Assembly: GCA_007135745.1 (NCBI GenBank) | Contig: SLIH01000432.1 | Coordinates: 1-6,176 of the forward strand | Direction of reading: 5' to 3' | DNA: 6,176 bases | Source: Halomonas sp. | GTDB lineage: Bacteria > Pseudomonadota > Gammaproteobacteria > Pseudomonadales > Oleiphilaceae | Shown: in pieces, positions 1 through 5,915 of the stretch | Position numbering within the stretch: position 1 is the first letter of the stretch | How the letters are laid out: every line of letters begins with the position of its first letter | Notes under the pieces: generated by a model | What the model was told of the DNA's origin: nothing | What the model saw: the letters and a program-made list of their open reading frames with translations, nothing else | Database searches by the model: none | Program-made: the position numbers and the translations under genes

Positions 1-61
1 ATCTGTATCAACCGGAGAGATGCAGCTTCAATGGACGGGTGGGGTGGATGTATACGCCTGA
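1..61 (+). CDS. fliK: FliK C-terminal tail (flagellar hook-length control), partial
   Basis: Frame 2 is open from the left edge to a TGA at 59-61 and gives 19 residues ending in GGVDVYA. Only the very end of the gene is inside the window. A glycine-rich stretch closing in VD-[VL/T]-YA is, from memory, a common FliK ending in gammaproteobacteria, and fliK sits directly upstream of fliL in Pseudomonas-type loci, so position and sequence agree. FliK is an exported ruler protein. Its C-terminal domain contacts FlhB (encoded downstream at 4604-5740) to switch export from hook to filament subunits. With 19 residues no domain can be shown; the call rests mainly on context. Confidence 0.68.
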   Translation, partial: SVSTGEMQLQWTGGVDVYA

Positions 62-103
62 ACGTTTGAACACCCTGTATGACGCCATTCATTTGTTGGT
101 GTC

Positions 104-116
104 GACTGGCTCAGTC
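104..116 (+). repeat. Short inverted repeat upstream of the fliL promoter
   Basis: GACTG (104-108), a 3-base loop GCT, then CAGTC (112-116). It lies about 24 bases upstream of the -24 element of the predicted fliL promoter. It has no following T run, so it does not look like an intrinsic terminator for fliK. It could be an activator site or a chance 5-bp palindrome; nothing in the sequence decides this. Confidence 0.3.
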
Positions 117-138
117 CGGGAAACTTCAACTATAGTGG

Positions 139-154
139 TGGCATATAAGTTGCA
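139..154 (+). promoter_or_regulatory. Sigma-54 (RpoN) -24/-12 promoter for fliL
   Basis: TGGCA at 139-143 and TTGCA at 150-154 place the invariant GG (140-141) and GC (152-153) exactly 12 bases apart, as required by the family consensus TGGCACG-N4-TTGC. The CG after TGGCA is replaced by TA, the only deviation within the conserved blocks. Transcription would start near 165, leaving a leader of about 26 bases with the Shine-Dalgarno sequence AGGAA at 180-184. In Pseudomonas aeruginosa the fliL operon is RpoN- and FleQ-dependent, which matches this position. I infer that it drives fliL through flhB, because no other good promoter was seen before 5741. Confidence 0.78.
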
Positions 155-190
155 GAATTTCCAATAACCGATAACTGACAGGAATTTGGC

Positions 191-682
191 ATGGCGGGGG
201 AGGAAAAGGAAAAGGGCGAAGGGAAGAAGTCCGGTAACGTCAAAACAATGATCATCATAGCCGTTGCGGCCGTAGTGACCGCTGTATTGTCGGTTGTGGG
301 CACGCTGTTTTTTCTGACTGATGCCGAGGACACGCGTGACGCCGGATCAGCTGAGGAAGTTCATGTCCCTGCCCGCTACGTAACAATTGAACGACCACTG
401 GTTGTTGGCATTGCGGGAGAAGCCCGACAGCGTTTCCTGCAGGTTCACGTGGCGTTCGTGGTTCGCGATGATGATGTCGCGGACGGGGTTGAGCGCCATA
501 AACCCGCAATTCGCAGTCGGTTGCAGTCTGTTCTGCAGCGAGAGGAGTACGCCACCCTTCACACGGATGAAGGCAAGATAGCGCTCCAGGAAACCTTGTT
601 GACGGCTGTTAATGAGGTGTTGGAGACGGAGGGCGTGGCGCCGGTGGAGAAGGTATTGTTCACGAATTTTGTGATGCAATGA
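191..682 (+). CDS. fliL: FliL, flagellar basal-body/stator-associated membrane protein
   Basis: The protein has 163 residues, a usual size for FliL. A charged, lysine- and glutamate-rich cytoplasmic N-terminus (1-18) precedes a single transmembrane helix (about 19-42, MIIIAVAAVVTAVLSVVGTL), and the rest is periplasmic. The C-terminus VLFTNFVMQ is typical of the family, which resembles stomatin/SPFH-type domains. FliL surrounds the MotAB stator at the basal body and affects torque, especially under load or on surfaces. The ATG at 191 is preceded by AGGAA at 180-184 with normal spacing and follows the predicted sigma-54 promoter, so it is the first gene of the operon. A 24-base gap separates it from fliM. 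The identification is secure from sequence and context together. Confidence 0.95.
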   Translation: MAGEEKEKGEGKKSGNVKTMIIIAVAAVVTAVLSVVGTLFFLTDAEDTRDAGSAEEVHVPARYVTIERPLVVGIAGEARQRFLQVHVAFVVRDDDVADGVERHKPAIRSRLQSVLQREEYATLHTDEGKIALQETLLTAVNEVLETEGVAPVEKVLFTNFVMQ

Positions 683-706
683 ATAAGCCCTGAGCGAAGG
701 TGAGCT

Positions 707-1705
707 ATGCAGGACCTGTTGTCACAGGACGAAATTGATGCGCTGCTGCACGGTGTCGATGATGGGGATGTCGACACGGAAGATGAAGGCGGCGATGGCG
801 AGCCGAAGACTTTTGATCTGGCGACGCAGGACCGCATTGTGCGCGGTCGTATGCCGACGCTCGAAATGATCAATGAACGCTTTGCCCGATATACCCGCAT
901 CAGCCTTTTCAATCTCCTGCGTCGTAATGCGGATGTTGCTGCCGCCGGCGTTCAGATCATGAAATTCGGGGAATACATACACACCCTGTATGTGCCTACC
1001 AGCCTCAATCTGGTGAAGATGCGACCGCTTCGGGGCACGGCGCTCTACATTATGGACGCCAAGCTGGTGTTCAAGCTGGTCGATAATTTTTTCGGGGGTG
1101 AAGGTCGGCACGCAAAGATTGAGGGGCGTGAATTCACACCCACGGAGACGCGCATTGTTCAGATGGTACTGGAGCTTGTCTTTCAGGATATGAAAGAAGC
1201 CTGGAGTGCCGTCTTCAAGGTGGATTTCGAATACCTGTCATCCGAAGTGAACCCCTCCATGGCCAACATTGTCAGTCCCAGTGAGGTGGTCGTGGTCAGC
1301 ACCTTCCAGATCGAGCTGGATGGTGGCGGTGGAGAAATGGACATTGCCATTCCTTACTCCATGGTAGAGCCCATTCGTGAGCTGCTTGATGCCGGTGTCC
1401 AGAGTGATGTGGATGAGGTGGATGAGCGCTGGGTGAACGCGCTGCAGGAGGATATCAAGGAGGTGAAGGTGCCGGTTAACGCGACGGTTGCCGAGCGGGA
1501 TATATCGCTCCGGGATGTTGCCCGATTGAGCGCTGGCGATGTCATTCCGATCGATATGCCGGAGACCGTTACTGTGACCGCCAATGAGGTGCCCATCTAT
1601 AAGGGGCATCTTGGCACTCGTGACGGAAATCTGGCAGTAAAGATCGCCGAGCGCATAAAACGTCCCGAGGTTTCCAGCAAATTAAAGGTTGAAGAAGATG
1701 GCTGA
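707..1705 (+). CDS. fliM: FliM, flagellar motor switch protein (C-ring)
   Basis: The protein has 332 residues, normal for FliM. The N-terminus carries the CheY-P docking peptide LSQDEIDALLHG (residues 5-16), followed by an acidic linker (about 17-32). The middle CheC-like domain (about 40-230) contains the conserved FFGGEGR turn (128-134), which belongs to the region that contacts FliG. The C-terminal SpoA domain (about 248-320) pairs with FliN. It acts on the cytoplasmic face of the motor, where CheY-P binding promotes the change in rotation direction. The start at 707 is supported by AAGGTGA at 697-703 and by the docking peptide sitting at the very N-terminus. The stop overlaps the start of fliN by 8 bases, which suggests translational coupling. 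Confidence 0.97.
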   Translation: MQDLLSQDEIDALLHGVDDGDVDTEDEGGDGEPKTFDLATQDRIVRGRMPTLEMINERFARYTRISLFNLLRRNADVAAAGVQIMKFGEYIHTLYVPTSLNLVKMRPLRGTALYIMDAKLVFKLVDNFFGGEGRHAKIEGREFTPTETRIVQMVLELVFQDMKEAWSAVFKVDFEYLSSEVNPSMANIVSPSEVVVVSTFQIELDGGGGEMDIAIPYSMVEPIRELLDAGVQSDVDEVDERWVNALQEDIKEVKVPVNATVAERDISLRDVARLSAGDVIPIDMPETVTVTANEVPIYKGHLGTRDGNLAVKIAERIKRPEVSSKLKVEEDG

Positions 1706-2240
1706 GGAAGATAAAGGCAAGAATTCCGAGGAAATGACGGAAGACGAGAAGCTGGCCGCTGAATGGGAACAGGCTATGGGTGAAGCCGGAGACGCTGGTG
1801 AGGCGGAGGAGCCCGGTGAAGCGTCGTCCGAGCGCGAGGATGAGTGGGCGGCTGCCATGGCGGAAGCCGGAGAATCCGGTGGTGATGACAGCTCATCGGA
1901 AGACGATACCGGAATGGATGTTCGTGCGGCTCCAATGGAAGATTTCACCGGTGAGCCCCAGCCCGCCAATCCGGACCATCCCGATCTGGATGTTATTCTT
2001 GATATTCCCGTCACTATTTCCATGGAGGTAGGGAACACCAGCATTCCGATCCGCAACCTGTTGCAGCTCAATCAGGGTTCGGTGATTGAGCTTGACCGAC
2101 TGGCCGGCGAGCCCCTAGATGTTCTGGTCAACGGCATGTTGATCGCCCATGGCGAAGTCGTGATGGTTAATGAGAAGTTCGGCATCCGGCTGACCGACGT
2201 CATCAGCCCCAGTGAACGAATCCGGAAGCTGGCCAAGTAA
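1698..2240 (+). CDS. fliN: FliN, flagellar motor switch protein (C-ring)
   Basis: The protein has 180 residues. The C-terminal SpoA domain (about 97-176, starting LDVILDIPVTISMEVGNT and including LDRLAGEPLDVLVNG and ITD-like LTDVISPSER) is a strong FliN match. It forms the base of the C-ring with FliM and helps dock FliH and export substrates. The N-terminal 96 residues are acidic and low-complexity, longer than in E. coli FliN, and contain two copies of a tryptophan motif: EWEQAMGEAG (22-31) and EWAAAMAEAG (49-58). I chose ATG 1698 because AAGG at 1685-1688 is well placed for it. A TTG at 1689, three codons upstream in frame, would leave almost no room for a ribosome binding site. The start lies inside the fliM end (8-base overlap), and fliO begins on the next base after the stop. 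Confidence 0.96.
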   Translation: MAEEDKGKNSEEMTEDEKLAAEWEQAMGEAGDAGEAEEPGEASSEREDEWAAAMAEAGESGGDDSSSEDDTGMDVRAAPMEDFTGEPQPANPDHPDLDVILDIPVTISMEVGNTSIPIRNLLQLNQGSVIELDRLAGEPLDVLVNGMLIAHGEVVMVNEKFGIRLTDVISPSERIRKLAK

Positions 2241-2735
2241 ATGGATTTGATTTCAGGCGTCATTAAACAATCTTCGAGGCGTGGGATCCGCCGGACGCTT
2301 ACGGTCTTGTCGCTGCTGGCTTTTCCCGGCCTCGCTCTGGCGACGGAGGCAGCGGAAGAGTCTGACGGTATCGGCGCGGGAGCGCCTGATACCCTGGCCA
2401 CGGTGGCAACCTTGGGCCTTGGCCTTCTGGCGGTGATTGCGGTGATATTCATCAGCGCCTGGGGTATACGTCGTGTCCAGGGAATGGGAGGCGTCAATTC
2501 TCAGGCAATGAAGGTTGTCGCCGTTCTTTCCGTAGGCCAGAGGGAGCGCGTGGCCCTTATTGATGTTGGGGAAAAACAGATACTTATCGGCATTACGCCA
2601 CAATCGGTACGAACCCTGCATGTCTTTGATGAACCCGTTGTAAAACCGTCAGCTCCGGGGAGCGGCGGTGACTTCGCGAGCAAGCTCCAGCAGGTGCTTG
2701 GGCGCAGCGGTCAGCCAACGGGGGACAAGCAATGA
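2241..2735 (+). CDS. fliO: FliO, flagellar export-gate assembly protein
   Basis: The protein has 164 residues. A basic, hydrophobic N-terminal segment (13-34, ending ALA before T35) looks like a cleavable signal peptide. A short acidic periplasmic stretch follows, then one transmembrane helix (about 51-74, rich in L, A, V and I, ending SAWGIRR). The cytoplasmic FliO domain includes MKVVAVLSVGQRERVALIDVG (from residue 89) and a family-like ILIGITPQSVRTLH stretch. FliO is needed for efficient FliP ring assembly but is not part of the final gate. The ATG abuts the fliN stop and has no good Shine-Dalgarno at normal distance (GGAAG at 2222-2226 is too far), so translation is probably coupled to fliN. 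FliO diverges quickly, so context adds weight to the call. Confidence 0.92.
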   Translation: MDLISGVIKQSSRRGIRRTLTVLSLLAFPGLALATEAAEESDGIGAGAPDTLATVATLGLGLLAVIAVIFISAWGIRRVQGMGGVNSQAMKVVAVLSVGQRERVALIDVGEKQILIGITPQSVRTLHVFDEPVVKPSAPGSGGDFASKLQQVLGRSGQPTGDKQ

Positions 2736-2753
2736 CTCGCAGGGAGTTCACCG

Positions 2754-3527
2754 ATGGCATCAGGTGTTCGTCGATCCATAAAGAAGATTACGCCGGCAGC
2801 GCTGACGCTGCTGTTGGGGTTGGGTCTGCCCGCACTGGCCCATGCCGTGCCTGGCGGCATTCCCGCCGTCACACTCACGACCACTGAGGACGGCGAGCAG
2901 CAGTACACGGTAACGCTGCAGATTCTGGCGCTGATGACAGCGCTGACTTTCCTGCCCGCCATGCTCATGATGATGACGTCCTTCACGCGCATCATCGTAA
3001 CCTTTGCCATTCTCCGCCAGGCCATTGGTCTGCAGCAGACACCATCCAATCAGATCCTGATCGGTCTGGCGCTGTTTCTCAGTATTTTCATCATGTCGCC
3101 GGTGTTTGAGCGAGCCCATGATGAGGCACTTCAGCCCTATCTCAATGAAGAGATGGCGCCCATGGAGGCCGTGAGTACAGCCAGCGAGCCATTCCGTGAA
3201 TTCATGCTCTCCCAGACCCGGGAAACGGACCTCAATATGTTCGTGCGGATTTCCGGGCAGGCGTTCGATTCGCCCGAGGATGTGTCCTTCTGGGTGCTGA
3301 TGCCGGCATTTGTTACCAGTGAGCTGAAGACTGCCTTCCAGATCGGGTTCATGCTGTTCATCCCCTTTCTGATCATCGACATGGTGGTGGCGAGCGTTCT
3401 CATGGCCATGGGCATGATGATGCTCTCGCCGATCATTATTTCCCTGCCATTCAAAATCATGCTGTTTGTTCTGGTGGATGGGTGGTCCATGGTCATGGGC
3501 ACCCTGGCCGCCAGTTATGGCATATAG
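2754..3527 (+). CDS. fliP: FliP, flagellar type III export-gate membrane protein
   Basis: The protein has 257 residues, the usual length. An N-terminal signal peptide (about 1-31, ending LAHA before VPGGIP) is expected, since FliP is one of the few gate proteins with a cleaved signal. Helices follow at about 53-75, 98-116, 192-216 and 220-245. Hallmarks are [15 protein letters not shown] (68-82) and [22 protein letters not shown] (from 199). The MMM at 221-223 corresponds to the methionine gasket that seals the export pore in the FliPQR structure. Five FliP, four FliQ and one FliR form the helical gate. ATG 2754 has AGGGAG at 2741-2746 with 7-base spacing, and the gap to fliO is 18 bases. No key feature appears to be missing. 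Confidence 0.97.
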   Translation: MASGVRRSIKKITPAALTLLLGLGLPALAHAVPGGIPAVTLTTTEDGEQQYTVTLQILALMTALTFLPAMLMMMTSFTRIIVTFAILRQAIGLQQTPSNQILIGLALFLSIFIMSPVFERAHDEALQPYLNEEMAPMEAVSTASEPFREFMLSQTRETDLNMFVRISGQAFDSPEDVSFWVLMPAFVTSELKTAFQIGFMLFIPFLIIDMVVASVLMAMGMMMLSPIIISLPFKIMLFVLVDGWSMVMGTLAASYGI

Positions 3528-3545
3528 CGGGACTGGAGGAGACCT

Positions 3546-3815
3546 ATGACACCTGAAATGGCCGTCGATCTGATACGGGATGCGCTCTGGCTGATTGTGC
3601 TGCTGGCGCTGACCATCATTGGGCCGGGTCTGATTGTGGGTTTGATCGTTTCAACCTTCCAGGCTGCCACTCAGATCAACGAGCAGACCCTGAGCTTTCT
3701 GCCGCGCCTGATTGTCACCCTCATGGTGATCATTATTGCCGGCCCCTGGATGTTGACCCAGTTGCTGGATCACGCCAACCGGTTGATTGTCAGTATCCCG
3801 GCGATGATCGGATAA
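3546..3815 (+). CDS. fliQ: FliQ, flagellar type III export-gate membrane protein
   Basis: The protein has 89 residues, exactly the small size expected for FliQ. It consists of two long hydrophobic helices (about 13-38 and 50-74) joined by a conserved loop with QAATQINEQTLSFLPR (39-54). FliQ packs around FliP/FliR in the export gate at the centre of the basal body. The start ATG has one of the strongest ribosome binding sites in the window, GGAGGAGA at 3535-3542, consistent with the need for four copies per gate; that link to copy number is my inference. It follows fliP after 18 bases and precedes fliR after 4 bases. Confidence 0.97.
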   Translation: MTPEMAVDLIRDALWLIVLLALTIIGPGLIVGLIVSTFQAATQINEQTLSFLPRLIVTLMVIIIAGPWMLTQLLDHANRLIVSIPAMIG

Positions 3816-3819
3816 CGCC

Positions 3820-4596
3820 ATGCCGCTTGAGCTGGGACCGGAAGCGATCGGGCAGTGGCTGGGTTCGTTCCTTTGGCCACTGTTTCGCATCGCCAGTTTT
3901 CTCATGGTTATCCCGGTTATTGGTACCCAGCTGGTACCGATGCGTATCCGCCTTATCCTGGCGGTTGGCATCACGGTGCTTGTGGTTCCCCTTCTCGATG
4001 ATGTTCCCGCCATTGACGGTCTGAGTGTTGAAGCAGCCGTGATTGCCATACAGCAGATATTGATTGGCGCGGCCATGGGCTTCTCGGCCTTCATGCTGTT
4101 CCAGCTTTTTGTTGTTGCCGGGCAGATGATCGCGATGCAGATGGGCCTGGGGTTCGCCTCCATGGTGGATCCAACCCACGGGGTCAATGTCCCGGTTCTG
4201 TCCCAGTTCTACCTCAATGGGGTGACGTTGCTCTTTCTCGCCACCAACGGGCATCTGGTGCTTTTTGATGTATTGATCGAAAGCTTTCATACCCTGCCGA
4301 TCGGCATGGAAGGACTTGCGGCCAGTTCCTATCACGATCTGGCCCACCGCATGACCTGGCTTTTCGCCAGCGCCATGGTGCTGGCTTTGCCCGCCACAAC
4401 GGCGGTACTGCTTGTTTACATCTCCTTTGGCGTCATGACCCGGGCGGCGCCGCAGATGAATATTTTCGCCATTGGTTTCCCCATTGCCCTGTTGTTCGGG
4501 CTTTTCGCCAACTGGGTGCTGTTTGGTGATCTGGCGCCGCGTTTTCAGCGCCTGAGCGAGGAAACCTTCCTGTTTATGCGCGAGCTGCAACGCTGA
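3820..4596 (+). CDS. fliR: FliR, flagellar type III export-gate membrane protein
   Basis: The protein has 258 residues with about six hydrophobic segments (roughly 12-34, 42-60, 70-104, 130-155, 178-204, 213-236), as expected for FliR. The motif GLGFASMVDPTHGVNVPVLS (109-128) is the family signature in the region that forms the pore plug. A single FliR completes the FliPQR gate and contacts FlhB, whose gene follows 7 bases downstream. The ATG at 3820 lies 4 bases after the fliQ stop and lacks a clear Shine-Dalgarno, so translation is probably coupled to fliQ. That would help keep FliR output below FliQ (an inference). Length and ends look intact. Confidence 0.96.
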   Translation: MPLELGPEAIGQWLGSFLWPLFRIASFLMVIPVIGTQLVPMRIRLILAVGITVLVVPLLDDVPAIDGLSVEAAVIAIQQILIGAAMGFSAFMLFQLFVVAGQMIAMQMGLGFASMVDPTHGVNVPVLSQFYLNGVTLLFLATNGHLVLFDVLIESFHTLPIGMEGLAASSYHDLAHRMTWLFASAMVLALPATTAVLLVYISFGVMTRAAPQMNIFAIGFPIALLFGLFANWVLFGDLAPRFQRLSEETFLFMRELQR

Positions 4597-4603
4597 GGCA
4601 GTT

Positions 4604-5740
4604 ATGGCCGAAGACAACGAAAGCAGTCAGGAAAAATCGGAAGAGCCTACCCCCAGGCGCCTGGAAAAGGCGCGTGAAGAAGGGCAGGTTGCCCGTTCCA
4701 AAGAACTGGCAACCATGATGGTGCTGATGTCGGGCGCCGCCGGACTGCTTTTTTTCGGGGGCATGATCGGGGGGACGCTTCGCGATATCTTCCGCCACAA
4801 TTTTGATCTTGAACGGGCGGATGTTTTTGATACCGGGGTCATGCTGAGTCAGCTTGGAGACTCCGCCATTACCATTATTCTGGCCGTTTCCCCCCTCCTG
4901 GCCATATTGGCCGTGGCCGCATTTCTCGGTCCGTTGATGGTCGGAGGCTGGCTGATGAGCGGCAAGGCGGTGGCGCCGCAGCTCAGCAGAATGAGCCTGT
5001 TCAAGGGCCTCAAGCGCATGTTTTCCACGCGCGCGCTCATGGAGCTTACCAAGAGTGTTGCCAAGGTTTCGCTGGTCTTGCTGATCGCCCTGGCCATTCT
5101 CAACGTTCGTCAGGAGAACCTGCTCGCCATTGCCAATCAGGATCCCAATCCAGCCACGGAGCAGGCGCTCTGGACGCTGGGGTGGAGTTTCTTCTTTCTG
5201 GCCTGCGCCACCATCGTGATTGCGGTCATCGATGTGCCGTTTCAGATTTACGATCACCACAAGAAGCTGCGCATGACCAAGCAGGAGGTTAAGGACGAAT
5301 TCAAGGAGACGGAGGGTAAGCCTGAGGTCAAACAGAAGATACGCCAGCTTCAGAGGGAAATGGCCCAGAGGCGCATGATGGAGGATGTGCCCAAAGCTGA
5401 CGTGGTGATAACCAACCCGGAACACTTTGCCGTTGCGCTCCAATACGATGGCAAGAGCATGGCTGCACCGGTGGTGGTGGCCAAGGGCACGGATGAGATC
5501 GCCATGAAAATCATGGAGATTGCCCGCGAACATAAAGTCGATGTGCTGCGTACGCCCCCGCTGGCGCGAGCGGTCTATTACAGTACTGATATCGGCGAGG
5601 CCATTCCCGAGGGCCTCTATATGGCGGTGGCGCAGGTTCTTGCCTACCTGTTCCAGCTGCGTCAGTACCGTCGCCGCGGAGGCAACAAGCCCGCCATGCC
5701 CAGATTGCCGATCCCCGAGGACCTCCGCCGGGATGAGTAG
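4604..5740 (+). CDS. flhB: FlhB, flagellar export apparatus substrate-specificity switch protein
   Basis: The protein has 378 residues, normal for FlhB. The N-terminus carries the family signature EKSEEPTPRRLEKAREEGQV (10-29). Four transmembrane segments follow at about 36-56, 88-113, 148-167 and 189-212. A charged linker (about 218-260) leads to the cytoplasmic domain. The autocleavage site reads N271-P272-E273-H274, not the canonical NPTH. The Asn and Pro that define the cut, and the His, are kept, so self-cleavage is expected. FlhB with FliK switches export from rod/hook to filament proteins. The C-terminus is a short basic and proline-containing tail. The ATG is preceded by GAGG at 4594-4597, overlapping the fliR stop region. 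It is the last gene before a 175-base gap. Confidence 0.97.
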   Translation: MAEDNESSQEKSEEPTPRRLEKAREEGQVARSKELATMMVLMSGAAGLLFFGGMIGGTLRDIFRHNFDLERADVFDTGVMLSQLGDSAITIILAVSPLLAILAVAAFLGPLMVGGWLMSGKAVAPQLSRMSLFKGLKRMFSTRALMELTKSVAKVSLVLLIALAILNVRQENLLAIANQDPNPATEQALWTLGWSFFFLACATIVIAVIDVPFQIYDHHKKLRMTKQEVKDEFKETEGKPEVKQKIRQLQREMAQRRMMEDVPKADVVITNPEHFAVALQYDGKSMAAPVVVAKGTDEIAMKIMEIAREHKVDVLRTPPLARAVYYSTDIGEAIPEGLYMAVAQVLAYLFQLRQYRRRGGNKPAMPRLPIPEDLRRDE

Positions 5741-5775
5741 GCTGCCCGGGCGTCCGCTTTCAGTCGCCTGGAGCC

Positions 5776-5820
5776 ACCGTGGTAACGGTAATGCATTGTA
5801 TAAAAAAGAAAAAGGTTACC
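5776..5820 (+). promoter_or_regulatory. A-rich patch with flanking inverted repeats upstream of the flhA promoter
   Basis: ACCGT (5776-5780) and ACGGT (5785-5789) form a 5-bp stem with a 4-base loop. GGTAAC (5781-5786) is also the inverted partner of GTTACC (5815-5820). Between them lie TATAAA (5799-5804) and A-rich DNA up to about 5813. There is no T run after a stem on this strand, so it is not a clear intrinsic terminator for flhB. A bendable A-rich tract just upstream of a sigma-54 promoter would fit an architectural or IHF-type site. On the minus strand, 5790-5802 matches the IHF consensus with two mismatches, which is weak. Function is not established. Confidence 0.3.
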
Positions 5821-5836
5821 TGGTACGCACCTTGCA
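5821..5836 (+). promoter_or_regulatory. Sigma-54 (RpoN) -24/-12 promoter for flhA
   Basis: TGGTACG (5821-5827), four bases, then TTGCA (5832-5836). GG at 5822-5823 and GC at 5834-5835 have exact 12-base spacing, and only the C-to-T change in TGGCACG departs from the consensus. The predicted start of transcription is near 5847, giving a leader of about 69 bases before flhA. The flhA operon of Pseudomonas aeruginosa is RpoN- and FleQ-dependent, so the position fits. This promoter would make flhA and its downstream genes a transcription unit separate from fliL-flhB, although read-through cannot be excluded because no terminator is visible. Confidence 0.85.
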
Positions 5837-5859
5837 GACCCCCTCAAGACAGTCGGTTA

Positions 5860-5879
5860 GGTGTCAAATGACTGACACC
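5860..5879 (+). repeat. Perfect 7-bp inverted repeat in the flhA leader, candidate activator site
   Basis: GGTGTCA (5860-5866) and TGACACC (5873-5879) are exact inverted copies separated by 6 bases. They lie about 14 to 33 bases downstream of the predicted flhA transcription start. The inner part also forms GTCA-AA-TGAC (5863-5872), reminiscent of the GTCA/TGAC half-sites described for FleQ. FleQ is reported to bind in the leader, downstream of the RpoN site, at some Pseudomonas aeruginosa flagellar promoters including flhA. The alternative is an RNA hairpin affecting flhA mRNA stability or translation. No T run follows, so it is unlikely to be a terminator. Confidence 0.5.
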
Positions 5880-5915
5880 ACCGGGTTTCGACTTTACAAG
5901 AGGTAGCGACCGGTC

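Noticed and set aside
104..116. Inverted repeat considered as the fliK terminator
   Set aside because: It is a 5-bp stem with no T run after it, so it is kept only as a low-confidence repeat.
1689..1697. TTG start for fliN, three codons upstream of ATG 1698
   Set aside because: AAGG at 1685-1688 would touch the TTG with no spacing, whereas it is well placed for the ATG.
3790..4617. Open frame of 275 codons on the minus strand opposite fliR
   Set aside because: It is a shadow of fliR: polar, low-quality composition, no recognisable family, and no convincing ribosome site or promoter.
4574..5533. Long open frame of 319 codons on the minus strand opposite flhB
   Set aside because: It lies entirely opposite a well-identified gene, is rich in His, Gln and Arg without domain-like character, and reflects the codon bias of the + strand.
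5744..5768. GCCCGGGC palindrome and GGCG/CGCC pairing just after flhB, considered as a terminator
   Set aside because: The palindrome has no loop, the second stem is only 4 bp, and no T run follows.
5520..5906. 128-codon + strand open frame covering the end of flhB and the gap before flhA
   Set aside because: More than half lies out of frame inside flhB, and the remainder crosses the predicted flhA promoter. Its composition (Arg, Ser, Cys rich) is typical of an off-frame reading.
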